Shown one piece after another: positions 10,517-20,108 of a stretch of DNA of 64,000 nt. Location of the stretch: positions 248,001 through 312,000 of the forward strand of contig CAVVAB010000001.1 in NCBI GenBank assembly GCA_963746155.1. The letters run 5' to 3'. Origin of the DNA: AC-32 sp963746155. Lineage in GTDB: Bacteria > Actinomycetota > Thermoleophilia > Gaiellales > Gaiellaceae. The notes under the pieces were generated by a model. That model had not been told where the DNA came from, searched no databases, and saw only the letters and a list, made by a program, of their open reading frames with translations. Made by a program: the position numbers and the translations under genes. Position 1 is the stretch's first letter, and each line of letters opens with the position of its first letter.

Positions 10517-11895
10517 TGTGCGGCGTCTTCGGCATCCGCGCGCCCGACCGCGACGTGGCGCGCGTCACCTACTTCGGCCTCTTCGCGCTCCAGCACCGCG
10601 GCCAGGAGTCGGCCGGGATCGCCGTCTCCGACGAGGGCCGCCTGACCGTGCTGCGCGACATGGGCCTCGTCACCCAGGTCTTCGACGAGCAGAAGCTGCG
10701 CGGCCTGCGCGGCGACACCGCCATCGGCCACACGCGCTACTCGACCACCGGCTCGACCCAGTGGACGAACGCGCAGCCGCTGATCCAGCGCGGCCGCGGG
10801 CGCACGGTCGCGCTCGGCCACAACGGCAACCTCGTCAACGCATCCGAGCTGCGCGAGGAGCTCGCCGCCGAAGGCATCCGCCTGAGCACGACCTCCGACA
10901 CCGAGCTGATCGCGGCGCTGATCGCGAACGACACTGCCCCGCTCGAGGACGCGGTCGCCAACACGATGGCGAGGCTCGAGGGCGCCTACTCGGTGGTCGC
11001 GCTCTCGGAGGGGAAGCTGATCGGCTTCCGCGACCGGTTCGGGTTCAGGCCGCTCTGCCTCGGCCGCGAGGACGACCACTGGCTGCTCGCCTCCGAGACG
11101 TGCGCGCTCGACAACGTGGGCGCCGAGCTCGAGCGCGAGGTGTCGCCGGGCGAGCTGGTCGTGATCGACGAGGAAGGCCCGCACGCGCGCCAGGCCGTCG
11201 ACATCGCCGGCCACGGAGCGCTCTGCATCTTCGAGCTCTTCTACCTCGCCCGCCCGGACTCGCGGCTGAAGGGAGTCGAGGTGCACGGCGCTCGCGTCCG
11301 CATGGGCGAGCGGCTCGCGGCCGAAGCCCCCGCCGAGGCCGATCTCGTGCTGCCGATCCCCGACTCGGGCACGCCGGCCGCGATCGGGTTCTCCCGCGCG
11401 AGCGGGATCCCGTTCTCGGAGGGCCTGATCAAGAACCGCTACGTCGGCCGCACGTTCATCCAGCCCGACCAGGGCCTCCGCGAGCAGGGCGTCAAGCTGA
11501 AGTTCAACCCGCTCGGCGAGCTCGCGGGCAAGCGCGTGGTCGCCGTCGACGACTCGATCGTGCGCGGGAACACGACGCGCAAGATCGTCCAGATGCTCTT
11601 CGAGGCCGGAGCGGCGGAGGTGCACATCCGCATCTCGTCGCCGCCCGTGATCGGCCAGTGCTACTACGGGATCGACTTCGCCGAGGAGGACGAGCTGATC
11701 GCATCGTCGCGCTCGGTCGAGGAGGTGCGGGAGCACATCGGCGCGACCTCGCTCGCGTACCTCTCGCTCGAGGGCCTCCAGGAGTCGACGACGCGCCCGG
11801 CGAGCGAGCTCTGCCGCGCCTGCCTCACGCGGGACTACCCGACGGCAACCCCGCGTGAGGGCGCGAAGCTCAGGTTCGAGCCGGCGTCGGCCTAG
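10516..11895 (+). CDS. purF: amidophosphoribosyltransferase PurF
   Basis: Commits PRPP to purine synthesis by transferring glutamine-derived ammonia to form phosphoribosylamine. Cys2 (MCGVFGI) is the N-terminal nucleophile, and here no propeptide is needed because the initiator Met precedes it. HNGNLVN and the PRPP loop VVAVDDSIVRGNTTR (about residue 342) are intact. Four cysteines at about 237, 382, 433 and 436 match the [4Fe-4S]-ligand pattern of the Bacillus-type enzyme, so an oxygen-sensitive iron-sulfur cluster is likely. The gene is directly coupled to purL and converges on the small membrane protein at 11896, with no bases between the two stops. Confidence 0.96.
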
Positions 11896-12186
11896 CTACT
11901 GCTCGAGCACGCGGCTCGCCTTCGCGATGCCGCGGCTGAGGATGTAGATAGCTGTGAGCCCGGTCGTCACCCGCACCCACATCGCGGTGTCGACGCTCTC
12001 TGCTGCGATCCAGATGATCGTGAAGATGATCTCCACGACGAGGTACAGCAGGAACTCCGCGTTGCCGGGCATCGGCAGCGTCGCGCCGGACGAGATGCCA
12101 AGACCCGTCAACGAGCCGCTCATGCTGCTGCTCGAGCTCGACTGCGTGCTGCCGCCTGCGGGCTCCTCGGGGGGAGTGCTCGACAT
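11896..12186 (-). CDS. small membrane protein with Ser-rich N-terminus, unknown
   Basis: A 96-residue protein. The first 40 residues are rich in Ser, Gly and Pro, and two hydrophobic segments follow (FLLYLVVEIIFTIIWIAA and WVRVTTGLTAIYILS). ATG 12186 follows AAAGGAG at good spacing, so this gene uses a standard ribosome binding site, unlike its leaderless neighbours. The composition suggests an integral membrane protein with a disordered tail. I recognise no family. Confidence 0.65.
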   Translation of the reverse strand: MSSTPPEEPAGGSTQSSSSSSMSGSLTGLGISSGATLPMPGNAEFLLYLVVEIIFTIIWIAAESVDTAMWVRVTTGLTAIYILSRGIAKASRVLEQ

Positions 12187-12204
12187 GCCAGCTTCTCCTT
12201 TCGT

Positions 12205-12627
12205 CTAGGCCGCGAGGCCGGGAGGGACGTGCACGATCTCCAGCTTGATTCCGTCGGGATCGTAGAAGAAGACCGCGTAGTACCCGGGCTGGTACCAGTA
12301 CTCCTCGGGGCCGCTCTCGATCTCGGCGCCCTGGGCGCGGAGCCACTCGGTCTGTTCGTCGACCGCCGAGCGCGAGGCCGCCTCGAGCGCCAGGTGGTGG
12401 AGGCCGACCTGGTAGCGATCGTAGGGAGCCGTGCGCGGTTCCTGCGCTTCGCGGATCCCGATCGAGCTGCCCGGCCCCCAGAGGTACCAGATCGCCTCGC
12501 CGCGCTCGCCCTTCGTCTCGCTGACGCCGTGCCACCCGAGCGGCCCGAGCAGGTCGCGGTAGAAGGGCAGGCTGCGCTCGATCGAGGACACGACCAGATC
12601 GACGTGATGGACGCCCGTGGAGCGCAT
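12205..12627 (-). CDS. VOC/glyoxalase-like metalloenzyme
   Basis: A 140-residue vicinal-oxygen-chelate protein with two beta-alpha-beta-beta-beta units. The first strand is GVHHVDLVVSSIERSLPFY. Likely metal ligands are His7/8, the His pair in VGLHHLALEA, and the Glu in GIKLEIVHVP, as in glyoxalase I and fosfomycin-resistance relatives. The F-Y-D-P-D-G-I motif near the C-terminus is standard. The substrate is not deducible. It lies upstream of the Ser-rich membrane protein on the same strand and divergent from purM. Confidence 0.8.
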   Translation of the reverse strand: MRSTGVHHVDLVVSSIERSLPFYRDLLGPLGWHGVSETKGERGEAIWYLWGPGSSIGIREAQEPRTAPYDRYQVGLHHLALEAASRSAVDEQTEWLRAQGAEIESGPEEYWYQPGYYAVFFYDPDGIKLEIVHVPPGLAA

Positions 12628-12702
12628 GTATCAGCCATTGCAAAGGTTCCGCGCACGTCTGGCGCTTCCTGCCGGACCGAGGTCTCCGGCGAGCAGCGGC
12701 TT

Positions 12703-12708
12703 TAGACT
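12703..12708 (+). promoter_or_regulatory. -10 element of a leaderless promoter (purM)
   Basis: TAGACT, then six bases, then GTG 12715. It is identical to the purL hexamer, so the two purine operons may be expressed alike. Confidence 0.5.
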
Positions 12709-12714
12709 CGACGC

Positions 12715-13639
12715 GTGAGCTCCGGAGGCAGGACCTACGCGGAGGCGGGTGTCTCGCTCGCGGCCGCCGACGAGGTCGTCGGGCGGTTGCGCGCAGCAGT
12801 CGAGTCGACGCGGACGCCCGGAGTCGAGGGCGCGTTCGGCGGGTTCGCCGGGCTCTACGCGCTCGACGATGACCGGCTGCTCGCGGCCTCGACCGACAGC
12901 GTCGGCTCGAAGCTCGTGCTCTCGCGACGGGCGGGACGGTTGCACGACGCGGGGCGCGACCTCGCTGCGCACTGCATCGACGACGTGCTCACGACCGGAG
13001 CCGAGCCGCTGTTCTTTCTCGACTACGTCGCCGCCCACCAGCTCGACCTCGAGCAGGTCGCGGAGCTGGTCGAGGGCGCGGCCGAGGTCTGTCGCGAGGC
13101 GGGCTGCGCGCTGATCGGCGGCGAGACGGCCGAGCTGCCGGGCGTCTACCGCGAGGAGGAGCTCGACTTCGCGGGCACCTGCGTCGGGCTCGTCGAGCGC
13201 AAGGACCTGATCGACGGCTCCCGCTGCGAGGCGGGCGACGTCGTGCTCGCGCTCGCGTCGTCGGGACTGCACACGAACGGCTTCTCGCTCGTGCGCGAGC
13301 TCGTCGGCGACGGACGACTTCGACCCCGACCTCCTGCTCGCCCCGCACCGGCTCTACCTGGACGAGGTGCGCGAGCTCCGCTCGAAGGCGGACGTGAAGG
13401 CGCTCGCCCACGTGACCGGCGGCGGGATCCTCGGCAACCTCATGCGCGTGCTTCCCGACGGCGTCGGCGTCGAGCTCGACTGGGACGCCTGGGAGCGGCC
13501 GGCCGTGTACGCGTGGCTCTCCGAGCGCGGCGTCGAGGAGGCCGAGCAGCGGCGCGTGTTCAACCTCGGCGTCGGCATGTGCGCGGTCGTCCCGGAGCGG
13601 GACGCGGCCGCGGGAACCGTGATCGGGCGGCTGACGTGA
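12715..13639 (+). CDS. purM: phosphoribosylformylglycinamidine cyclo-ligase PurM (one-base frameshift)
   Basis: Closes the imidazole ring of FGAM to give AIR. The first frame carries YAEAGVSL, ASTDSVGSKL, HCIDDVLTTGAEPLFFLDY and GGETAELPG, all PurM motifs. Near 13313 the frame shifts by one base. It continues as DFDPDLLLAPHRLYL, then HVTGGGILGNLMRVLP, ending RLT-stop at 13639. Both halves are fully conserved, so one surplus base in the sequence is more likely than a dead gene. It starts at GTG 12715 and overlaps purN by four bases (GTGA). Confidence 0.9.
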
Positions 13640-14175
13640 TCGGCGTTCTCGTCAGCGGCGAGGGCACGAACCTGCAGGCGCTGATCGACGCGGGCCTGCC
13701 GATCTCGTGCGTCGCCAGCAACAGGCCCGGCGCGAGGGCGCTCGAGCGCGCGGAGGCGTCCGGGATCGCAGCCGCGGTCTTCGAGCTCGACGACTACGAG
13801 AGCCGCGAGGCGCGGGACGAGGCGATGGCCGACTGGCTCGAGGAGCACGACGTCGACCTCGTCGTCTGCGCGGGGTACATGCACCTCCTGCGGCCCTACT
13901 TCCTCGAGCGCTTCCCGGGCCGCGTGGTCAACACGCACTCGGCCCCGCTCCCGGACTTTCCGGGCGCGCACCCGATCGAGGACGTGCTCGCGGCGGGCGT
14001 CCCCGAGACCGCGGCGACCGTGCATCTCGTCGACGACGGCGTCGACAGCGGCCCCGTGCTCGCCGCCGAGCGCGTGCCCGTCCACAGCGGCGACGACGCG
14101 GACTCGCTTCGCGCGCGTGTGCAAGAGGTCGAGCACCGCCTGTTGCCGAGGGTCGTGAAGGAGCTGATCGCGTGA
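13636..14175 (+). CDS. purN: phosphoribosylglycinamide formyltransferase PurN
   Basis: Transfers a formyl group from 10-formyl-THF to GAR. The 179-residue length is slightly below the usual 190-210. It has SGEGTNLQALID at the N-terminus, NTHSAPLPDFPGAHP with the catalytic Asn and His, and a VHLVDDGVDSGPVL segment with the catalytic Asp. The start GTG 13636 lies inside the purM stop and its stop overlaps the purH GTG, so purM-purN-purH is one coupled operon. Confidence 0.93.
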   Translation: MIGVLVSGEGTNLQALIDAGLPISCVASNRPGARALERAEASGIAAAVFELDDYESREARDEAMADWLEEHDVDLVVCAGYMHLLRPYFLERFPGRVVNTHSAPLPDFPGAHPIEDVLAAGVPETAATVHLVDDGVDSGPVLAAERVPVHSGDDADSLRARVQEVEHRLLPRVVKELIA

Positions 14176-15708
14176 AGCGCGCGCTGCTGTCCGTCTACGA
14201 CAAGTCCGGCCTGGACGAGCTGGCGCGCGGGCTTTCGGAGCTCGGCGTCGAGATCGTCGCCAGCGGCGGCACCGCGGCGTTCCTCGACAAGCTCGGGATC
14301 TCGGCGACGACCGTCGAGGAGGTGACCGAGGTCCCGGAGCTGCTCGGCGGGCGCGTCAAGACGCTTCATCCCGCGGATCCACGCGGCCATCCTCGCGCGC
14401 CGCGATCGCCCTGACGACCGGGCGTCGCTCGACGACCACGAGATCCAGCCGTTCGACCTCGTGTGCGTGAACCTCTACCCGTTCCAGGACGTCGTCTCGC
14501 GACAGGCCGTGGGCGAGCAGGACGCGGTCGAGATGATCGACATCGGCGGGCCCGCGATGCTGCGCGCGGCCGCGAAGAACTTCGCCCACGTCGCGCCCGT
14601 CTGCCGCCCGGAGAGCTACCCGGAGATCCTGAGCGAGCTCAAGGCGCGCGGCGAGCTCTCGCTCGAGACGCGCCGCCGGCTGGCGGGAGAGGCCTTCGCG
14701 GTGACGGCGGCCTACGAGGCGGCGATCGCGGGCTGGTTCTCGGAGCCCGAGGGCTTCCCGGATGCGCTGCTACCGGTGTTCACGCGGGAGCTCGACCTGG
14801 CCTACGGCGAGAACCCGCATCAGCGCGCGGCCTACTACTCCGAGGTCGGCGCGCGGCGCCACCTGCTCTCGCGCGTCGAGCAGGTGCACGGTCGCGAGCT
14901 GTCGTTCAACAACCTGAACGACCTCTCAGCCGCGCGGCTGATCGCGCGCGAGTTCGAGCTCCCGGCCTGCGTGATCGTCAAGCACGCGAACCCGTGCGGC
15001 GTTGCGGTCTCCGGCTCGATCGAGCAGGCGTACGAGCGGGCGCTGGCAGCCGACCCGCTCTCGGCCTACGGAGGCGTCGTCGTCCTCAACCGCGCGGTCA
15101 GCGCCGAGCTCGGCGAGCGGCTCGCGGAGCAGTTCGTGGAGGTGCTCTTCGCGCCGGGCTACGACGAGGCCGCGCTCGCGAAGCTGACGGAGAAGCCGGC
15201 GACGCGGATCCTCGACGACCGCGAGCGGCGGCTCTCGAACCCCGGCGAGCGCGACTACCGCCGCGTGCTCGGCGGCGTGCTCGTGCAGGAGCGCGACTCC
15301 GACATCGACGACCGCGAGGGGATGGAGGTCGTCTGCGGAGCGCCGAGCGAGATGGCCTGGGGCGACCTGCTCTTCGCCTGGCGCGTCTGCAAGCACGCGG
15401 CCTCGAACGCGATCGTGATCGCGCGCGACCTGCAGACGATCGGGATCGGCGCCGGCCAGATGAGCCGCGTCGACGCGGTCAGGATCGCGCTCGAGAAGGC
15501 GCGGGAGCACGACCATGCGACGGCGGGCGCGGTGCTCGCCTCCGATGCGTTCTTCCCGTTCGCGGACGGACCGCAGCTCGCCCTCGGCGCAGGCGTGACG
15601 GGAATCATCCAGCCCGGCGGCTCGAAGCGCGACGGCGAGGTGATCGAGGCGGTCGAGCGCGAGGGCGCGACGATGGTCTTCACGCACCGCCGCCACTTCC
15701 GGCACTGA
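14172..15708 (+). CDS. purH: bifunctional AICAR transformylase/IMP cyclohydrolase PurH (one-base frameshift)
   Basis: Carries out the last two steps to IMP. The N-terminal MGS-like cyclohydrolase domain begins RALLSVYDKSGLDELARGL and includes GGRVKTLHP. Just after that, near 14371, an extra C in CATCCCGCGG shifts the frame. Removing it gives the conserved RIHAAILARR. The rest (NLYPFQDVV, DIGGPAMLRAAAKN, KHANPCGVA) matches PurH to the family's usual end, with a terminal RRHFRH. It starts at GTG 14172, overlapping the purN stop. The frameshift sits in an essential gene and is probably a sequence error. Confidence 0.92.
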
Positions 15709-15715
15709 GCGCCGC

Positions 15716-18056
15716 TCAGCTGCGCGCGGTTGCGACGACCAGGTTGAGCCGCCCGCCGAGGTTGGAGAGGTCGATCGTCTCGGTCGCGGGCACGTAGTGG
15801 TAGAAGGCGCGGCCCTCGAGCGCGACCCCTGTGATCCGCTCGCCCGTGGGCAGCCGAAGCCGGAGCTTGAGCGTCTTCGGGATGCGTGGCGGGACGTCGA
15901 CGCTGACCCGAATCGAACCTGAGCGAGCCTCGAGCGAGTACGAGAGCGGCCCGAAGCTCGTCCGCGCCGCGCGGACGGCGATCTGCTTGCCGGGCCGCAG
16001 CCAGGCGCGCGGCGTCGCGTAGGCGAGCTCCAGTCCGTCGGGCACGCCGGCCGCGTCGCGCGTCTCGTGGACGAGCGTGAGCCGGAGCTGCTCGAGGAAG
16101 GACGCGTTGTTCGCGCTGTTCGGCGGCCGGAACATCGAGCGGTAGTACTGGCCGGGAACGACGCCGATCGTCGAGCCCTCCCCGGAGACGAACGTCCCGG
16201 GCGTCATTCCGGCGACGAGCTTCCCGTACAGGCTGAGGTCGAGCTGGTCCGGCTGGTCGTTGTCCGCGAGGAAGCGCGCGACGTTCAGGCCGTACACGTC
16301 GTCCGAGCCGGGCGCGCGGTAGCCCGGGTTCGTCCGGTTCGTGAAGGCGCGGAAGCGGACGAGCCCGAGGAAGCGCGAGCCGTGCTCGAGCATGTAGTCG
16401 AGCACGCCCGTCGCCTCGGGCCCTCCCGGACGGAACACGCCCGACGCGAGCGCGTACGGCATCACGAGGTTCCAGTAGCTCCCGGCCCGCGAGTCGGTCA
16501 GGGCGTCGTACGGGTGCTCGGAGCCGTCGAGCAGCGCGATCGGGACGAACAGCGAGCCGTCCGGCAGCGTCGACCTTCGAGGCGTCGACCGCCTTCTCGA
16601 TCCCGGCCTCGAGCCTCGTGGCCACGCGGTCGGCCTTCGCCGCGAGGAACGGGTGGCCGGTCTGCGCCCAGACCGCGGACATCGCGCGGAGCCCCTGCAG
16701 CGCCTGCGCCTGCGCGTGGAGGCCGTAGACCCGCGTGTTGACGTCGACCCCGTAGCGCTCCGGGTCGAGGATCCCGACCTTGCTCGCGTTGAGCTGGTTC
16801 TCGAAGCTCGCCACGAACTTGCCGAGCGCAGGCGTGACCTGGTCCACGAACGCCGTGTCCCCGAAGCGCCGGTAGTAGTGCGCCGTGCCGACCATCCGCT
16901 CGCCGGCCGCGCGCTTGGGGAACGGGCTGCGCTTCCGGAACGACTTCTCCAGGATCGCGCGCTCGATCTTGCCGAAGCCGTAGTCGCCCATCACCTCGGC
17001 GACGTCGATCAGCTCGAACGACCAGCCGTCGTAGGCGTTACCGAGGCTGTACCGGCCCGACATGAGCATGTTCTGGATCAGCAGGTTCCGCTCGGCATCG
17101 AGGACGCGCTTCTCGGGCACGGCGTACGTCGCGCCCTGGGAGAGCCGGCGGTTCCAGTAGCGGATCATCGAGCGCTTCGCCCGCTCGTAGCTCGCACGGT
17201 CGAGCTCGAACGGCTTCGTTGGACGTGCCTGGTCGAGCCAGGCGAGGTAGACCGTCAGCGCCTTCCGCGGCTTCGTCGCGTAGACGAGCGACGTCCCGTT
17301 GAACCTTGCCCCGTCGCTGAAGATGAGACGCGTGCCGTCGCCGCGCCGAAGCTCGTCGCCGACCTGCCGCAGCCCCCTGACCGAGGGCGTGAGGCGCAGG
17401 TAGCCGATCCCGTTCTTGCGATGCGCGAGACGCGGGTTCACGACCACGCGCACGAAGCTGACAAGCGAGCCGGTTTCCGGGATCACGGTGGCGAACGACT
17501 CCTGCTGGTAGCGCACGCCGTCGGCCGCCGCGTAGCTCGTCTCCAGGACCGGGAGGTAGCCCCCGTCGAGCCGCGGCGTCTGGAGGCGGAGGTGGCACGA
17601 CCCGTAGCGCTCGCGCCCCGCGCGGCCGACGCCGAAGGTCAGGCGCGGCCCCTCGACGTCGCGCGAGACGATCTGGCTGCCGTCCGCGACGTGGAGCTGA
17701 ACGGTGCTCGCGCCGTCAGGCCCGTCCGGCCGGCCGAAGGGGACGTAGTAGACGCCCGAGTCGGTCAGGTGCCGCGGCCCGGCCCCGCCCGGCCGCCCGA
17801 CGAGCATCAGCGGGTGCAGGTAGCCCTGGACGCCGTCGGCGGTCGGGCCGGCGGGCGAGGCGAGCAGCTCGTTGCCCCAGACGTCCTGCTTCTGGGCGAG
17901 CGCGTCGCCGATCTCCTGGGCGTACGCCGGGTCGACGGACGGCTCGCATTGCGCGGCCACGCTGCCGCGAGCCTGGCTCTTGACCGCGGCCGCAGTCCCG
18001 GCCGCCAGCGTCACCAGCGCGATCAACCCCAGGCGGAAGCACGCCTTGCCCAACAC
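15716..18056 (-). CDS. secreted glycosidase-like protein (one-base frameshift)
   Basis: The N-terminus from GTG 18056 is a signal peptide (CFRLGLIALVTLAAGTAAAV). About 750 residues follow once the frame break near 16570 is bridged; one base too many separates ...DASKVDA from LPDGSLFVPIALLDG. The first third is beta-rich. The middle has paired helices with aromatic/acidic motifs (RYSLGNAYDGWSFELIDVAEVMGDYG) and a NRTNPGYRAPG segment, reminiscent of (alpha/alpha)6-barrel glycosidases. The C-terminus is a beta-sandwich. I cannot assign a specific GH family. It converges on purH with a seven-base gap and is divergent from the cystathionine beta-synthase gene. Confidence 0.65.
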
Positions 18057-18088
18057 GCCTGCAGTGTTCCACAGCGGGTTGCGGGCGT

Positions 18089-18094
18089 TACGCT
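18089..18094 (+). promoter_or_regulatory. -10 element of a leaderless promoter (cystathionine beta-synthase)
   Basis: TACGCT, seven bases, then ATG 18102. The whole divergent intergenic region is only 45 bases. Confidence 0.45.
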
Positions 18095-18101
18095 TCGCGC
18101 G

Positions 18102-19502
18102 ATGGCTCGCGAGTATCCGACGCTGCTGGAGTTGGTGGGCCACACGCCGCTCGTCCGGCTGCAGAACATCGTTCCCGCGGGCTCGGCGACGGTGCTCGCC
18201 AAGCTCGAGTACCTCAACCCGGGCGGTTCGATCAAGGACCGGATCGCGATCACGATGGTCGAGGCGGCCGAGCGCGAAGGGAAGCTGAAGCCCGGCGGGA
18301 CGATCGTGGAGCCGACCTCAGGCAACACCGGGACGGGGCTCGCGATCGTCGCGGCGCTCAAGGGCTACCGCTGCATCTTCACGATGCCCGACAAGATGAG
18401 CCGCGAGAAGATCGCGCTTCTGAAGGCCTTCGGCGCCGAGGTGATCATCTGCCCGTACGCGGTCGAGCCAGAGTCGCCGGAGAGCTACTACTCCGTGTCG
18501 GACCGCCTCGCCGAGGAGATTCCCGGCGCGTACAAGCCCGACCAGTACCGGAACCCGCACAACCCGGGCGCGCACTACGCGACAACCGGCCCCGAGATCC
18601 TCGAGCAGACGGGCGGCGAGCTCGACGCGGTCGTGATCGCGGTCGGGACCGGCGGCACGATCAGCGGCATCGCGCGCTACATCAAGGAGCAGCGGCCCGA
18701 CGTGCCCATCGTCGGCGCCGACCCCGAAGGCTCGATCTACACCTCCGGCCCCGAGGAGCAGCATCCGTACCTCGTCGAGGGGATCGGCGAGGACTTCTAC
18801 CCGGAGACGCTCGACCGCTCGGTCATCGACCGGTGGGTGACGGTCTCCGATCGCGACTCGTTCCTGATGGCGCGGCGGCTCGCGCGCGAGGAGGGCCTGC
18901 TCGTCGGCGGCTCCGGCGGGACGGCGGCCTGGGCGGCGATCGAGATCGCAAAGGAGCTCGGGCCGGACAAGACCGTCGTCACGCTCTTCCCCGACGGCGG
19001 GCGCGCCTACCTCTCGAAGTTCTACGACGACAACTACATGATCGAGCTCGGTTTTCTCGAGCGGCACGAGCCGCCGGCAAAGGTTGCCGAGGTGCTGCGC
19101 TTCAAGCACCAGGAGGAGGGCCTCCCGGAGCTGGTCACGATCGAGTCGCACCACAAGGTGGGGCAGGCGATCGACCTGATGCAGGAGTACTCGATCTCGC
19201 AGCTGCCCGTCATGCGCCACGACTCGGGCGGGTCGATGGCGGACGTCGTCGGATCGCTCCACGAGCGCGGGCTGCTCGACCTCGTCTTCCGCAACCCCGA
19301 CGCCATCAACGAGGACGTCGCGGCCGCGATGCAGCCGCCGCTCGCCGCGGTCGAGGCGAACGAGTCGGTGGACGAGGTCTTCGCGGCGCTGAGCGGCGGC
19401 AGCCCCGCCGTGATCGTCGCCATGAACGGCCGCCCGGCCGGGATGCTGAGCCGCTCCGACCTGCTCGAGTACCTCGCCCACGGGAGAGGAAACTCCCGCT
19501 GA
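18102..19502 (+). CDS. cystathionine beta-synthase with C-terminal CBS domains
   Basis: A 466-residue PLP enzyme that condenses serine (or O-acetylserine) with homocysteine. The PLP lysine is in NPGGSIKDR (about residue 43), and the phosphate loop GTGGTISG is present, as are the substrate loop TSGNTGTG and the C-terminal GGSGGTAAW motif. A pair of CBS domains from about residue 330 (HKVGQAIDLMQEYSISQLPV; AANESVDEVF-like) distinguishes it from plain cysteine synthase. Such domains often bind adenosyl ligands and regulate activity. ATG 18102 follows a leaderless -10. With the gamma-synthase/lyase at 20109 it could run transsulfuration in either direction. Confidence 0.92.
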   Translation: MAREYPTLLELVGHTPLVRLQNIVPAGSATVLAKLEYLNPGGSIKDRIAITMVEAAEREGKLKPGGTIVEPTSGNTGTGLAIVAALKGYRCIFTMPDKMSREKIALLKAFGAEVIICPYAVEPESPESYYSVSDRLAEEIPGAYKPDQYRNPHNPGAHYATTGPEILEQTGGELDAVVIAVGTGGTISGIARYIKEQRPDVPIVGADPEGSIYTSGPEEQHPYLVEGIGEDFYPETLDRSVIDRWVTVSDRDSFLMARRLAREEGLLVGGSGGTAAWAAIEIAKELGPDKTVVTLFPDGGRAYLSKFYDDNYMIELGFLERHEPPAKVAEVLRFKHQEEGLPELVTIESHHKVGQAIDLMQEYSISQLPVMRHDSGGSMADVVGSLHERGLLDLVFRNPDAINEDVAAAMQPPLAAVEANESVDEVFAALSGGSPAVIVAMNGRPAGMLSRSDLLEYLAHGRGNSR

Positions 19503-19726
19503 GCACCCGGCTCGAAGAGCTGCTGCAGGAGGCCTTTCCCGGCGACGAGGTCTCGGTCGAGGACCGGACCGGCACGGGCGACCACTTCCAGGTGATCGTC
19601 GCGAGCGCGCGTTTCGACGGGCTGTCGCTCGTCGAGCAGCACCGGCTCGTCTACGACGCGCTCGCAGCCCCCCTCGCGGATGGCACCATTCACGAGTTGA
19701 GGATCACAACCAAGGGAGCGGAATGA
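19499..19726 (+). CDS. BolA family protein (CTG start)
   Basis: A 75-residue BolA-like protein with the class II KH-like fold. It has LEELLQEAFPGDEVSVEDRTGTGDHFQVIVAS, the helix LVEQHRLVYDAL, and the end TIHELRITTKG. The usual invariant His is at HRLVY. No ATG, GTG or TTG occurs before the fold begins. CTG 19499 overlaps the preceding stop as CTGA and has GAGAGG nine bases upstream, so CTG is the sensible start. BolA proteins pair with monothiol glutaredoxins to handle [2Fe-2S] clusters, and the next gene is such a glutaredoxin, coupled by an ATGA overlap. Confidence 0.88.
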   Translation: MSTRLEELLQEAFPGDEVSVEDRTGTGDHFQVIVASARFDGLSLVEQHRLVYDALAAPLADGTIHELRITTKGAE

Positions 19727-20085
19727 CCGAGCTCGGCACGCAGATCAAGGAGATCATCGACAACGAGGACGTGGCGCTGTTCATGAAGGGCACGCCGCAG
19801 ATCGTGATGTGCGGGAACTCGCACCGTGCGCTCGAGGCGCTCCGCCGCGCGGGCGCGCCGGTGACCGCGATCGACATCCTTCCCGACCCGCGGATCCGCG
19901 AGGAGCTCTCGACGCAGTCAGGCTGGCCGACGATCCCGCAGGTGTTCGTGCGCGGCGAGCTGATCGGCGGCGCGGACATCGTCGAGGAGCTCGAGCAGAC
20001 CGGCGAGCTGGAGCGAACGCTCGCGGCGAAGCTCGGGCCCGACTACCGCGGCGCAGCCGACGAGCGCGTCGTGGCCGTGCCCTGA
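19723..20085 (+). CDS. monothiol glutaredoxin, Grx4 type, CGNS active site
   Basis: A 120-residue protein with the Grx4 landmark VALFMKGTP, the active site CGNS, the cis-Pro segment WPTIPQVFV and GGADIVEEL, which binds glutathione in the family. Canonical Grx4 proteins have CGFS, so the Phe-to-Asn change is unusual. The protein probably carries a bridging [2Fe-2S] cluster with BolA, encoded just upstream with overlapping stop and start. The C-terminal tail of about 20 residues is not part of the fold. A disulfide-oxidoreductase role is less likely because the second active-site cysteine is missing. Confidence 0.9.
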   Translation: MTELGTQIKEIIDNEDVALFMKGTPQIVMCGNSHRALEALRRAGAPVTAIDILPDPRIREELSTQSGWPTIPQVFVRGELIGGADIVEELEQTGELERTLAAKLGPDYRGAADERVVAVP

Positions 20086-20096
20086 GACAGCGCGAT

Positions 20097-20102
20097 TAGA
20101 CT
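20097..20102 (+). promoter_or_regulatory. -10 element of a leaderless promoter (cystathionine gamma-synthase/lyase)
   Basis: TAGACT, six bases, then GTG 20109. This is the third copy of the exact hexamer used before purL and purM. No SAM riboswitch or T-box fits in the 23-base gap. Confidence 0.5.
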
Positions 20103-20108
20103 CAGATC

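Noticed and set aside
12715..15708. Programmed frameshifting in purM and purH
   Set aside because: No slippery site, stem-loop or upstream stimulator is evident, and the same kind of break occurs in many unrelated genes, so sequence error is simpler.
18057..20108. SAM riboswitch or T-box before the sulfur genes
   Set aside because: The upstream gaps are 45 and 23 bases, too short, and the genes look leaderless.
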